Source: Mycobacterium conspicuum
GTDB taxonomy: Bacteria > Actinomycetota > Actinomycetes > Mycobacteriales > Mycobacteriaceae
Direction: 5' to 3'
Length of the DNA: 64,000 nucleotides
Assembly: GCF_010730195.1 (NCBI RefSeq)
Contig: NZ_AP022613.1
Location: 1,178,001 to 1,242,000 of the forward strand
Shown: piece after piece, positions 43,278 through 52,143 of the stretch
Layout: every line of letters begins with the position of its first letter
Numbering within the stretch: the stretch's first letter is position 1
The notes under the pieces: generated by a model
Told to the model about the DNA's origin: nothing
What the model saw: the letters and a program-made list of their open reading frames with translations, nothing else
Database searches by the model: none
Translations under genes and position numbers: made by a program

Positions 43278-44552
43278 ATGAGTACAACCTGGGACACCTT
43301 GGATCGCTATGTCGTCATTTCGACAGACACCCATGCCGGAGCGGATCTGTACGGCTACAAGCCGTATCTCCCGGCGCATCTCCACGAGGATTTCGACGAC
43401 TGGGCCAAGGCCTATGCCAGCCCGTTCGACGATCTGATCGTCGCCACCGCGGCCCGCAACTGGGACCACGAGATGCGGATGTCCGAGATGGACGCCGACG
43501 GGGTGGCCGCCGAGGTGTTGCTGCCCAACACGGTCCCTCCGTTTTTCCCGTCCACGCCCAACATCACCATCAGCCTGCCCCGCACCCGTGCCGAGTTCGA
43601 GAAGCGTTGGGCCGGTGTGCAGGCCCACAACCGGTGGCAGATCGACTTCTGTTCGTTGGCCCCGGCCCGACGCCGCGGGTTGATTCAGATCTTTCCCAAC
43701 GACGTCGACCTGGCCCTGGAAGAAATCCGCTGGGGTGCGGAGCAGGACTGCTTTGGTGGTGTCCTGATTCCGGCGGTCTCGCCCGGTGACCCGCTGGTGG
43801 CCCCGCTCTTTCACACCCGCTACGAACCGATCTGGGCGCTGTGCGAGGAGTTGGACCTGACGGTGGTGCAGCATGCGGGCGCCGGCAGTCCCGAGATGCC
43901 GATGGACCAGCCGGCGTCCAACGCGGTGTTGATCACCGAGATGGCGATGTGGGCGCAGCGCACCGTCGGACACCTGATCCTGGCCGGGGTCTTCGAGCGC
44001 TACCCGGCGCTGCGATTCGTCCCGACCGAGCAGGGCACCTACTGGGTGCCGGGCCAAATCGGCATGCTCGACGCGATGGTTCCCACCATGAAATCCGAGG
44101 CCGGCAACCGCACGTACGGGATGTTCGGCGGCTCATCGGTCGACGCGCTGACGCTGACACCGAGCGAATACGTCAAGCGGAACTGCTATTTCGCCACCGA
44201 GCTGACGCCGTTCGAGTCCGGAGTGGTCGATTACGTGGGCCCGGACCACGTCATGTGGGGCAGTGACTATCCGCACGAGGAAGGCTTTTCGCCGCACTCC
44301 AAGCTGGCCATTCGTTGGGCGCTGCACAACCGGTCGCAGGACGACTGCCGAAAGATCTTGGGCGGCACCGCCGGTCGGCTCTACCGATTCGATCTCGATG
44401 CGCTGGTGCCGGTGGCGGCCGAGATCGGTCCCACGGTCGACGAGGTGCACACTCCGCTCGAGGACACCGGCTATCGCGCCCCGGCCGCGTTCGGCTACCG
44501 ACCATTCGAAGGGGGCCTGGCCCTCAAGCGGCTGGCTCCGGAACGGCGTTAG
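43278..44552 (+). CDS. Amidohydrolase (metal-dependent TIM barrel), paralog 1
   Basis: A 424-residue amidohydrolase_2 family enzyme. Metal-site motifs are VISTDTHAGAD (Asp-x-His), VVQHAGAGSPE and WGSDYPHEEGFSP (terminal Asp). Family members decarboxylate or hydrolyse aromatic and beta-keto acids. It is strongly similar to paralog 2 over the whole N-terminus, including NTVPPFFP and RAHNRW-like segments. Its stop overlaps that of the convergent IclR gene. Confidence 0.92.
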   Translation: MSTTWDTLDRYVVISTDTHAGADLYGYKPYLPAHLHEDFDDWAKAYASPFDDLIVATAARNWDHEMRMSEMDADGVAAEVLLPNTVPPFFPSTPNITISLPRTRAEFEKRWAGVQAHNRWQIDFCSLAPARRRGLIQIFPNDVDLALEEIRWGAEQDCFGGVLIPAVSPGDPLVAPLFHTRYEPIWALCEELDLTVVQHAGAGSPEMPMDQPASNAVLITEMAMWAQRTVGHLILAGVFERYPALRFVPTEQGTYWVPGQIGMLDAMVPTMKSEAGNRTYGMFGGSSVDALTLTPSEYVKRNCYFATELTPFESGVVDYVGPDHVMWGSDYPHEEGFSPHSKLAIRWALHNRSQDDCRKILGGTAGRLYRFDLDALVPVAAEIGPTVDEVHTPLEDTGYRAPAAFGYRPFEGGLALKRLAPERR

Positions 44553-45430
44553 CCGGTTAGTGCGGCGCTCAGCCGACTGGTCGCGGCGCAGAGCTGCGTC
44601 CCCAGACGGGTGACCGCCGCGCCGCTCATCGGCTCGGCGCTGGGAACCAGGCTGAGCATCAGTGCGATGCGCGATTCCGATTCGAGGATCGGGGAGTCGA
44701 TATGGCTCACCTCGTAGTTGTCGTCCGGGTCCAGGCTGATCGGGAACCACTCCTCCTGATGGATCAGCTCGTCGGTCAACTCCTGCGCCAGTTGGCTGAG
44801 CCGGGTGGAACGTACCTCGGCGCTGCGCACGATCTGCGCCAGTTCCCGCAGACGCAGATCGGGCAGGATGTGCAGACCGACCGCATAGCCGCGCTGCTTA
44901 GCGGCGGTGATGGCCTGCCGGTAGCGATCGCGCACGTCGTCGGGCAGGGCGGCCAGCCAGCGCTCCCGAGCCTGCGGCCCGGCCCAGGCGACGGTCGACG
45001 CCCCATACGGCGGGCGGTGCGGGAACTGGGTGCCGATGGGCATCGGGTGACCGCCGTGACGGCTTCGGACCTGGTCGACGACGGTGGCGCAGTCCTCGCT
45101 GACCGAGAAGGCAACGCAGTGTGCGCCCGTCGCGGCCGACAGCTCGGCCATCGCCGAGCGGGCCAACACCAGGGCCGGATAGCGGGTGGCCGCTTCGTGG
45201 CCGAGTCGGACCAGAGCGGGTCCGAGGTGGTAGGTCTTGCGGACCGGGTCGCGCAGCAGCCAGCCCGCCCGCAGGAGTTCGGACAGCATCGAGTGGCAGC
45301 TGGCCTTGTGGACACTCAGGTGGCGTGACACCTCGGCCAACGTCATGCCCGTCGCGCCCGCGCTGCCATCCATCAGCTGCTCGAACAGGTTCACGACCCG
45401 TTCGGTCTGCGGGGAGGGACGCGGAGCCAT
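44549..45430 (-). CDS. IclR-family transcriptional regulator
   Basis: About 293 residues from ATG 45430 (ATG 45448 possible). The winged helix is near the N-terminus (TERVVNLFEQLMDG, MTLAEVSRHLSVHKASCHSMLSELLRAGWLLRD). The larger C-terminal effector domain includes AFSVSEDCATVVDQV and the RGYAVGLH region. IclR proteins usually control neighbouring aromatic-acid or amidohydrolase genes. A perfect 15-bp palindrome lies between it and the divergent SDR-decarboxylase-amidohydrolase operon. Confidence 0.9.
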   Translation of the reverse strand: MAPRPSPQTERVVNLFEQLMDGSAGATGMTLAEVSRHLSVHKASCHSMLSELLRAGWLLRDPVRKTYHLGPALVRLGHEAATRYPALVLARSAMAELSAATGAHCVAFSVSEDCATVVDQVRSRHGGHPMPIGTQFPHRPPYGASTVAWAGPQARERWLAALPDDVRDRYRQAITAAKQRGYAVGLHILPDLRLRELAQIVRSAEVRSTRLSQLAQELTDELIHQEEWFPISLDPDDNYEVSHIDSPILESESRIALMLSLVPSAEPMSGAAVTRLGTQLCAATSRLSAALTG

Positions 45431-45439
45431 AGGCCCTAA

Positions 45440-45480
45440 TGGTCGCATAATGCGACTTGTTGCGGTGATATACGCGACCA
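45440..45480. promoter_or_regulatory. IclR operator region with palindromes
   Basis: GTCGCAT-A-ATGCGAC (45442-45456) is a perfect 7-1-7 palindrome. A wider pair, TGGTCGC (45440-45446) and GCGACCA (45474-45480), reuses the same arm. It lies in the 68-bp gap between the IclR and SDR genes, so it can control both. Confidence 0.65.
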
Positions 45481-45498
45481 TGTGACCATTGCCACACA

Positions 45499-46428
45499 AT
45501 GAGGGAGCTGGCGGGCAAGGTGGCGGTCGTGACCGGCGGAGCCGGCGGCATCGGCCGGGCCATGGGCCGCCGTTTCGGCCAAGAGGGCATGAAGGTGGTG
45601 CTGGCCGATGTCCTCGCGGAACCACTCGGCGAGGCGACCCGGGCGCTCGCCGACGAGGGCATCGAGGCGCTCGGCGTGGTCACCGACGTCACCGACTATT
45701 CGTCGGTCGAGGCGCTGGCCAAGGAGGCGCTCGATCGCTTCGGCGCCGTGCACGTGGTGTGCAACAACGCCGGCACGGGTGGGGTCTCCGAGGGTTACAT
45801 GTGGGAACACGACCTGGCCGATTGGCACTGGGGGATCGACGTCAACGTGCTGGGCGTCATCCACGGCATCAAGGCTTTCGTGCCCATCCTGCTCGAGCAG
45901 GGCGAAGGGCACGTGGTAAACACCTGCTCGGGCAACGGCGGGTTCGCGCCCATCGCCCGGGGGGCCATGGGTGGCCCGGCGACGGCGGTCTATCCGATGA
46001 CCAAGGCCGCGGTGCTCTGCCTGACCGAAAGCCTCTACACCCATCTGGAGATGACCGGGACACGGGTGCGGGCGCACGTCCTTTTCCCCGGCGGCTTTCT
46101 GAACACCGGCATCTGGGAGTCGTGGCGGCACCGTCCGCAGCGCTACGCCGCGACCCAGCAACGCCGCACACCGGAGTCGACGCTGGAAAGCGTGGTGGCC
46201 CGCTTTGAGGCCGCCGGCGCGCACGTCGAGTTCACCCCGCTCGAGACGGTGGCCGATCAGGTTATCGACGGGATCCGGGCGGACCGGTTTTGGATGATGG
46301 GTCCGCCCACATCCTCCGATCAGGTGGTGAGCGCCAAGGCGGCGTCCATCCTCAATCGCGGCGAGCCTGACTATCTGGTCGACGTCCTGGGCAAGCATGC
46401 CGAGCAAACCGAAGGAGAAACACGTTGA
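45499..46428 (+). CDS. Short-chain dehydrogenase/reductase
   Basis: A 309-residue SDR. It has TGGAGGIGRAMGRRFG (cofactor loop), VVCNNAGTGGV, NTCSGNGGF (catalytic Ser region) and YPMTKAAVLCLTE (Tyr-x3-Lys). It has about 50 residues more than a classical SDR at the C-terminus. There is no obvious ribosome site before ATG 45499, so a leaderless transcript is possible. First gene of the operon with a decarboxylase-like gene and two amidohydrolases. Confidence 0.9.
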   Translation: MRELAGKVAVVTGGAGGIGRAMGRRFGQEGMKVVLADVLAEPLGEATRALADEGIEALGVVTDVTDYSSVEALAKEALDRFGAVHVVCNNAGTGGVSEGYMWEHDLADWHWGIDVNVLGVIHGIKAFVPILLEQGEGHVVNTCSGNGGFAPIARGAMGGPATAVYPMTKAAVLCLTESLYTHLEMTGTRVRAHVLFPGGFLNTGIWESWRHRPQRYAATQQRRTPESTLESVVARFEAAGAHVEFTPLETVADQVIDGIRADRFWMMGPPTSSDQVVSAKAASILNRGEPDYLVDVLGKHAEQTEGETR

Positions 46429-47228
46429 GTGCCAACGCAGTTCGATACGGTGCCCGCCCGCCCGAGGCGCAGGTCGACCACGAGATCGACGCCACCAAGG
46501 CGCCCATCGCCACCGAGGCGATCACCATCACCTATCTCACCGATCCGGAGATCGTCGCGGCCGTGTTGCCCAAGCCGTTAGAACCCGCGGCCGAACCGCT
46601 GGTGCGAATCCAGCTGCAGCGGGTTCGGATCGAGGGCAGGCCGCCGTTCGGGTCGGCTGTGTTTTCGGTGACCGCCCGGCACGGTGAACTCGAGGGCGAC
46701 TATCCGCTCTTCATGCCCCAGTCCACCGAGCAGTCGGTCACGGGTGGACGCGAAACATTCGGTGAGCCAAAGAAACTGGCCCACATCGAGGTGGAGCGCG
46801 ACGGCGATCGCGTCGCCGCCAGCATCGACCGGCTGGGCTATCAGCTCATCACGGTGAACGGTCAGATCACCGGCCCGGCGGAGTTGCCGCCCGACCAGGT
46901 GAACACCGAGTTCTACTTCAAGTTCCTGCGTGCGCCCGACGGCAGCGGCATCACCGACCCGCATCTGGTCTACGGCGAGTACCACCGGCACTACGAGCTG
47001 CTCGAGAACATCGACGGCACAATCGAATTGGGGGAGTCGCCGCTGGACCCGGTGGCCGACATCGTGGTCCGTCAGCTCGGATCGATCACCTGGTGTCGTC
47101 GGCGCACCGTCCAGGTGGGCCGGATCGCGACGCCGGTGCCGCAGGACTGGCTGCTGCCGTATGTGCATCAGCGCTACGACGACGTGGCACTGCTCGCTGC
47201 CCCCCGGCCCGAGCCGACGCGGGTATAG
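46425..47228 (+). CDS. Acetoacetate decarboxylase-family protein
   Basis: A 267-residue protein starting with TTG 46425, overlapping the SDR stop (TTGA), with GGAG 8 nt upstream. The Lys-Lys pair in FGEPKKLAHI (~116-117) matches the Schiff-base lysine and its neighbour in acetoacetate decarboxylase. LVYGEYHRHYE and FYFKFLRAP are also family-like. It may act on a beta-keto acid made by the SDR and amidohydrolases; the true substrate is unknown. Confidence 0.87.
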   Translation: MSANAVRYGARPPEAQVDHEIDATKAPIATEAITITYLTDPEIVAAVLPKPLEPAAEPLVRIQLQRVRIEGRPPFGSAVFSVTARHGELEGDYPLFMPQSTEQSVTGGRETFGEPKKLAHIEVERDGDRVAASIDRLGYQLITVNGQITGPAELPPDQVNTEFYFKFLRAPDGSGITDPHLVYGEYHRHYELLENIDGTIELGESPLDPVADIVVRQLGSITWCRRRTVQVGRIATPVPQDWLLPYVHQRYDDVALLAAPRPEPTRV

Positions 47229-47231
47229 CGC

Positions 47232-48446
47232 ATGGACCGGTACACGGTCATTTCGGCTGACTGCCATGCCGGCGCGGACCTGCTCGACTACCGCGCGTAC
47301 CTCGATCCGCAGTACCGGGACGAATTCGACGGCTGGGCAACGACATACGTCAACCCCTTCGGTGACCTCACCGAGGCCGACGCCGAGCGCAACTGGAACA
47401 GCGATCGGCGCAACTCCGATTTGGATGCCCAAGGCATCGCGGGGGAGGTGCTCTTCCCCAATACCGTGCCCCCCTTCTTTCCGCAGGCGAGTCTGGCTGC
47501 CCCCCAGCCGGAGTCGGGCCGGGAGCTGGAGCTGCGCTGGGCCGGGCTGCGGGCGCACAACCGCTGGCTGGCCGACTTCTGTTCGTTGTCGCCCGAGCGG
47601 CGCGCCGGGGTGGGCCAGATCCTGCTGGGGGACCTCGACGAAGCCATCGCCGAGATAGCCCGGATCGCCAAGCTGGGGCTGCGCGGCGGTGTGCTGCTGC
47701 CCGGGATCCCCCCGGGCAGTGGCATCCCCCAGCTCTACGCCGAGCACTGGGCTCCGCTCTGGGCGGCATGCGCCGAGGCGGGTGTGGTGATCAACCACCA
47801 CGGCGGCAACGCCGGACCCAACCCGACGGACGGGTGGGGCAGCGCGTTCGCCGTCTGGGTGTACGAGACGCACTGGTTTGCGCACCGGGCGCTGTGGCAT
47901 TTGATCTTCAGCGGCGTGATGGATCGTCATCCGGATCTCACCGTGGTCTTCACCGAGCAGGGCGCCGGCTGGATACCGGCGACCCTCGACTCGCTCGACG
48001 TGGCCGCGGCCCGGTACGCGCGGGCGAGCTCGGCGATCGCCCGCTTCGCGGGGCCCACCGCCGGCTCGCTGACGCTGCGGCCCAGCGAGTACTGGGCCCG
48101 CCAGTGCTACGTCGGCGCCAGCTTCATGCGGCCCGTCGAATGTGCGCAGCGCCACGGCATCGGTGTTGACCGGATCATGTGGGGGAGCGACTACCCGCAC
48201 CTGGAGGGCACCGCTCCCTACACCCGGGAGGCGTTGCGGCACACGTTCTCCTGCGTTCCAAGTGACGAGGTGGCGGCCATGGTGGGGCGGAACGCAGCCG
48301 CGGTTTACGGCTTCGACCTCGAATGCCTTGCGCCACTTGTCAATCGAATCGGCCCGACGGTGGCCGAGGTCGCCGAGCCGCTGGCTGCCGTGCCCGCCGA
48401 CGCGAGCAGCACCGTCTTCGAGCCCGATCCCATCCGGGCCTGGTAA
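47232..48446 (+). CDS. Amidohydrolase (metal-dependent TIM barrel), paralog 2
   Basis: A 404-residue amidohydrolase_2 protein. It has VISADCHAGAD (metal site), VVINHHGGNAGPN, TVVFTEQGAGWIP and WGSDYPHLEGTAP. It is closest to paralog 1, sharing FPNTVPPFF and the AHNRWLADFCSLSPERR segment. It follows the decarboxylase-like gene by 3 bp and precedes paralog 3 by 14 bp, in one operon. Confidence 0.92.
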   Translation: MDRYTVISADCHAGADLLDYRAYLDPQYRDEFDGWATTYVNPFGDLTEADAERNWNSDRRNSDLDAQGIAGEVLFPNTVPPFFPQASLAAPQPESGRELELRWAGLRAHNRWLADFCSLSPERRAGVGQILLGDLDEAIAEIARIAKLGLRGGVLLPGIPPGSGIPQLYAEHWAPLWAACAEAGVVINHHGGNAGPNPTDGWGSAFAVWVYETHWFAHRALWHLIFSGVMDRHPDLTVVFTEQGAGWIPATLDSLDVAAARYARASSAIARFAGPTAGSLTLRPSEYWARQCYVGASFMRPVECAQRHGIGVDRIMWGSDYPHLEGTAPYTREALRHTFSCVPSDEVAAMVGRNAAAVYGFDLECLAPLVNRIGPTVAEVAEPLAAVPADASSTVFEPDPIRAW

Positions 48447-48460
48447 GCGAGAGGACTCCC

Positions 48461-49741
48461 ATGAACGACGCGGCGCCCTACCTGATCATCTCCGCCGACA
48501 CCCACGCCGAGCTGCCCACCGAGCAGTATCGCGACTACATCGACCCGGAATACCGGGACGACTTCGAGGCCTTCCTCGCCGAGAAGATCGCCGCCGCGGC
48601 GCAGGCCAGCGGCTTCATCGACGAACAGTTCGCGCAGACGTGGTTCGACGAACACGGCGACGGCATCGCGGGCGGCTGGGACGTCGCCCAGCGCGACCGC
48701 GAACTCGACGGGGACGGCGTCGCCGGCGAGGTCATCTTTCCCGACGCCGACGCCGTCACCGGGGTCGCCGGGGCCCCGTTCGGCGCGGGCCTGGGGCAGT
48801 CCGGCGACCTGGACCCGGGACGTGCCATGGCCGGGGCGCGGGCCCACAACCGCTGGCTGGCCGAACTGTGCAGCTGCAGCCCGGAGCGACGGGCCGGGGT
48901 TGCGGTGATTCCGATACTGGCGGACGTCGACGCGGCGGTGGCCGAGATCGCGCGCGCGGCCGAGGCCGGGCTGCGCGGCGGAATCATGATCCCGGTGCTC
49001 TGGGGTGACTATCCGCCCTACCATGACCGGCGTTACGACAAGGTCTGGGCCGCCTGCCAGGACTTGCAGATGCCAGTGCACACCCACGTCGGTCCCGCCC
49101 CGAGCGAGCAGTACGGCCCACACCTTGGCATCTACACGACCGAGGTGCGCTGGTGGGGAGTCCGGCCGCTGTGGTTCGCGTTGTGGGCCGGCGTGTTCGA
49201 GCGGTTCCCGAACCTGCGCTGGGGAGCCACCGAGTGCGGCGCCTACTGGGCCAACGATCTGTTGTGGCTGATGGACACCCGGTTCATGCGCGAGCACTCG
49301 GCCAAGAAAATGAGCCGTCTGCTGGAGGGCGATCTGACGATGCCGCCCTCGGCGTACTTCGACCGGAACTGCTTCATCGGTGCCACCACCACCGAACGCC
49401 GCGAACTGGCCCGGCGCTACGAGATCGGCGTGCCAAACATGTTGTGGGGCAACGATTATCCGCACCCGGAAGGAACATGGCCGCACACCCGCGACTGGCT
49501 GCGGCGCTCGTTCTGGGACATTCCCATCGACGAGACTCGGCAGATCCTCGGGCTTACCGCGGCGCAGGTGTACAACTTCGATACGCAAGCCCTCGCCGGT
49601 CTGGTGGAGCGCATCGGCCCCACTCCCCAGGACCTGGGCCAGGACGATGCGGTGAGCATCCCCAAGTGGGAGGCGGCCCGCGCGGCCGGACGTCACTGGC
49701 TGACGGACGCCGAACCGATACCCGATCTCGTGCAGAACTGA
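48461..49741 (+). CDS. Amidohydrolase (metal-dependent TIM barrel), paralog 3
   Basis: A 426-residue amidohydrolase_2 enzyme starting at ATG 48461 with AGAGGA upstream. It has IISADTHAELP (metal site), MPVHTHVGPAPSE, WGATECGAYWAN and WGNDYPHPEGTWP. It is more diverged from paralogs 1 and 2 than they are from each other, but keeps the same order of blocks, including RAHNRWLAELCSCSPERR. Three copies side by side suggest serial or isomer-specific use. Confidence 0.91.
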   Translation: MNDAAPYLIISADTHAELPTEQYRDYIDPEYRDDFEAFLAEKIAAAAQASGFIDEQFAQTWFDEHGDGIAGGWDVAQRDRELDGDGVAGEVIFPDADAVTGVAGAPFGAGLGQSGDLDPGRAMAGARAHNRWLAELCSCSPERRAGVAVIPILADVDAAVAEIARAAEAGLRGGIMIPVLWGDYPPYHDRRYDKVWAACQDLQMPVHTHVGPAPSEQYGPHLGIYTTEVRWWGVRPLWFALWAGVFERFPNLRWGATECGAYWANDLLWLMDTRFMREHSAKKMSRLLEGDLTMPPSAYFDRNCFIGATTTERRELARRYEIGVPNMLWGNDYPHPEGTWPHTRDWLRRSFWDIPIDETRQILGLTAAQVYNFDTQALAGLVERIGPTPQDLGQDDAVSIPKWEAARAAGRHWLTDAEPIPDLVQN

Positions 49742-49770
49742 GTCGGTGCGGTGCAACCCAAACGAAGGGC

Positions 49771-50760
49771 CTAGCGGCCCCGCTGGGGGGCACAGTCGTC
49801 GAGCCGCGCGCGGTCGCTGATATCCAGGACCTCCACGTCGTATCGGTCGGACAACTCCTGGCCGAACGCCACGGCCTCGGCGCCGCCGTCCGTGTCGAGT
49901 AGGCCGAGCTCGATGATGGTGCCCCCACGCGCCCGGTACTCGGCACGGGGGCTGATCGTCAGCGACGGCAGCGGCCGAAACGCCTGCACGTCGGACAAGA
50001 CAACCTTGCCGACGACCAGATACGACCACGGCGGGTCCACCACCCCCATGCGCGCCGCGTCGCGCTGCGCTCTGGGAAACCCGCGTGCCCGCGCGATCAG
50101 GTCCGCGACCTCGATGTCGGCGTACCAGCCGCACTCGCACCCCGGAGCGGGCGGCACGTGCCCGGGGATGGAGCATCCGGCATCACACGATTTGGTCGGC
50201 CACGAGATGTGCGAGTTGTACGGAGATCTGAGCACGTCCCCGGCGATGCCGGTCCAAAAGCGAAAGCCCACCGCGGTTTCCAAGCGGCCGAAATCGGGTG
50301 CGGTCAGGCGCTCGTCGAGCCACTCGTGCAGCGCGGGCATCGCGGCCTCGATAGCCGCGAAGGCATGCTCGAAGTCGGCACCGAAGATGGGGTTCCGAAC
50401 GTCGACGCACGTCAGCCTTTCGCCATCAAGCCCGCACGCCCGCAACATCGGAACGTGTTCGCGACCCAGCGCAACCACCAGATCAGCGCCCAGGTGCTCA
50501 TCGCCGACCAGCGCGGCCCGATGATCGGCCGGCACCGGGTAGCCATGCTCACCCAGCACCGAGCACGCCTGCTCGTCGGCGCTGTCACCCACACAAGCGG
50601 CCGTGCCGGCACTGGACACCCGCACCAGATCGCCGAGACCACGCTCCCGCAGCTGCTCCGCGAACAACACGGCGGCCATCACCGATCGAGCGCGATTGAA
50701 GCTGCACACAAACGCGACGTGCAGCCGCGGGCCGCTTCCCCGGCAGCGCGGCGAGGTCAT
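49771..50760 (-). CDS. LMW phosphatase-fold domain fused to Cys-containing unknown domain
   Basis: A 329-residue protein. ATG 50760 has GGAGG 5 nt upstream. Residues ~12-150 are a low-molecular-weight tyrosine phosphatase/arsenate-reductase fold with the C-x5-R loop FVCSFNRARS (usual form VCxGNxCRS). The acid position after ~110 is less clear (TCVDVRNPIFG). The remaining ~170 residues are a separate domain with a Cys-rich segment (CDAGCSIPG, then PGCECGWY) and a beta-rich end. No known partner domain was recognised. Possible roles are phosphatase signalling or a redox/thiol reductase function. Confidence 0.78.
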   Translation of the reverse strand: MTSPRCRGSGPRLHVAFVCSFNRARSVMAAVLFAEQLRERGLGDLVRVSSAGTAACVGDSADEQACSVLGEHGYPVPADHRAALVGDEHLGADLVVALGREHVPMLRACGLDGERLTCVDVRNPIFGADFEHAFAAIEAAMPALHEWLDERLTAPDFGRLETAVGFRFWTGIAGDVLRSPYNSHISWPTKSCDAGCSIPGHVPPAPGCECGWYADIEVADLIARARGFPRAQRDAARMGVVDPPWSYLVVGKVVLSDVQAFRPLPSLTISPRAEYRARGGTIIELGLLDTDGGAEAVAFGQELSDRYDVEVLDISDRARLDDCAPQRGR

Positions 50761-50941
50761 CGGGGCCTCCACATCGAAGTAGCTCGGCTCGAAAGATTCG
50801 AGTCACGTACAACTTACCGGCCACGACGGCGACGCGTTCGGCCTCGGGCCGGTGGCGCGTGCAAGGATGGCGCCCGATGGACCGAGACGCACCGGATCTG
50901 GTGAGGAGGCGACGCTCGATGCCGGTTCGGCAGGACCCGCG

Positions 50942-52111
50942 ATGAAATTCGCGTTGGCAACCGTGGGATCGCGGGGAGATGTCGAGCCGTTCGCCGCCGT
51001 CGGTCGCGAGCTGCAGCGGCGCGGGCACGAGGTGCGCCTGGCGGTCCCGCCCAACTATCTCGGCTTGGTCGAGTCGGCCGGTCTTGCCGGGGTGGCCCAC
51101 GGCCCGGACCAGGCGGCGCGAAATGCGGAGCTACTGCGCAAGTACGGAGAATCGCCGAGTCCGCTCAGCATGGCGTTGGAAATCATGAACGATGTCAGCC
51201 TGCTGTGGCCGATGCTGGGTGCCGCGTTGACGTCGCTGGCAGAGGGGGCTGACCTGTTGTTGGCGGACCTCAGCGAACAGCGGCTGGCCGCCAATGTCGC
51301 TGAGTACTACGACATTCCGCTGGCCGCGCTGCAGTTCTACCCGATAGCGCCAGCAGCCACGAGTTGGGACGTCACCAAAGACGCCGAAGACGCCCAACGT
51401 CGGGAGCTAGGTCTGCCAGCTGAAATGGGAGACTCGACGGGCCAATTGCTGGCGATCCAGGCCTACGACGAGTTCTTCTTCCCGGGGCTGGCGGCGGAAT
51501 GGCATGGCGACTCCCACCGTCCCTTCGTTGGAGGGCTGACGCTGGAACTGCCGATGGAGGCCGACGACGAGGTGACGTCGTGGATTGCCGAGGGATCACC
51601 GCCGATCTATTTCGGCTTTGGCAGCACCCGAGTGGCGTTTCCTGCCGACGCATACGCGACGATCAGCGGAGCATGTGAGCAGTTGGGCGAGCGGGCGCTG
51701 ATTTGCAGTGGCACAACCGATTTCGCCGGTGTCCCACAGCTCGACCACGTCAAGGTTGTCGGCGCTGTGAACCATTCTGCCGTCTTTCCGGCCTGTCGCG
51801 CCGTCGTCCACCACGGCGGTCCGGGCACCACGTTCGCCGGCATCCGAGCCGGCGCCCCGACGCTGATCCTGGCGATCTCGGTCGATCAGCCGCTGTGGGC
51901 CGACGCGGTCAACCAACTGCGGCTGGGCGTTGGGCGGCGCTTCGCCGAGACCACCCAGGCATCGCTGGAGGAGGACCTGCGGTCCATCCTCACGGCGCAG
52001 TGCGCGAGGCGAGTCCGTGAGGTCGCCGCCCAGATGACGACACCTGCCGAAAGTGCGGCCAGGGCGGCCGATCTGCTGGAGGACGCCGCGCGCCTCGGAC
52101 GTGTCAGCTGA
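50942..52111 (+). CDS. UDP-glycosyltransferase (GT1 family)
   Basis: A 389-residue GT1-fold glycosyltransferase; ATG 50942 has AGGA upstream and gives MKFALATVGSRGDVEPF, the standard family start. The C-terminal donor site has VVHHGGPGTTFAGIRAGAP and the DQ pair in ISVDQPLWAD. It resembles the mycobacterial enzymes that glycosylate lipids, phenols or antibiotics. The acceptor is unknown. It stands alone. Confidence 0.92.
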   Translation: MKFALATVGSRGDVEPFAAVGRELQRRGHEVRLAVPPNYLGLVESAGLAGVAHGPDQAARNAELLRKYGESPSPLSMALEIMNDVSLLWPMLGAALTSLAEGADLLLADLSEQRLAANVAEYYDIPLAALQFYPIAPAATSWDVTKDAEDAQRRELGLPAEMGDSTGQLLAIQAYDEFFFPGLAAEWHGDSHRPFVGGLTLELPMEADDEVTSWIAEGSPPIYFGFGSTRVAFPADAYATISGACEQLGERALICSGTTDFAGVPQLDHVKVVGAVNHSAVFPACRAVVHHGGPGTTFAGIRAGAPTLILAISVDQPLWADAVNQLRLGVGRRFAETTQASLEEDLRSILTAQCARRVREVAAQMTTPAESAARAADLLEDAARLGRVS

Positions 52112-52143
52112 TCGGTGTTGCGCCGCAATGCCTTTCGTGACTC

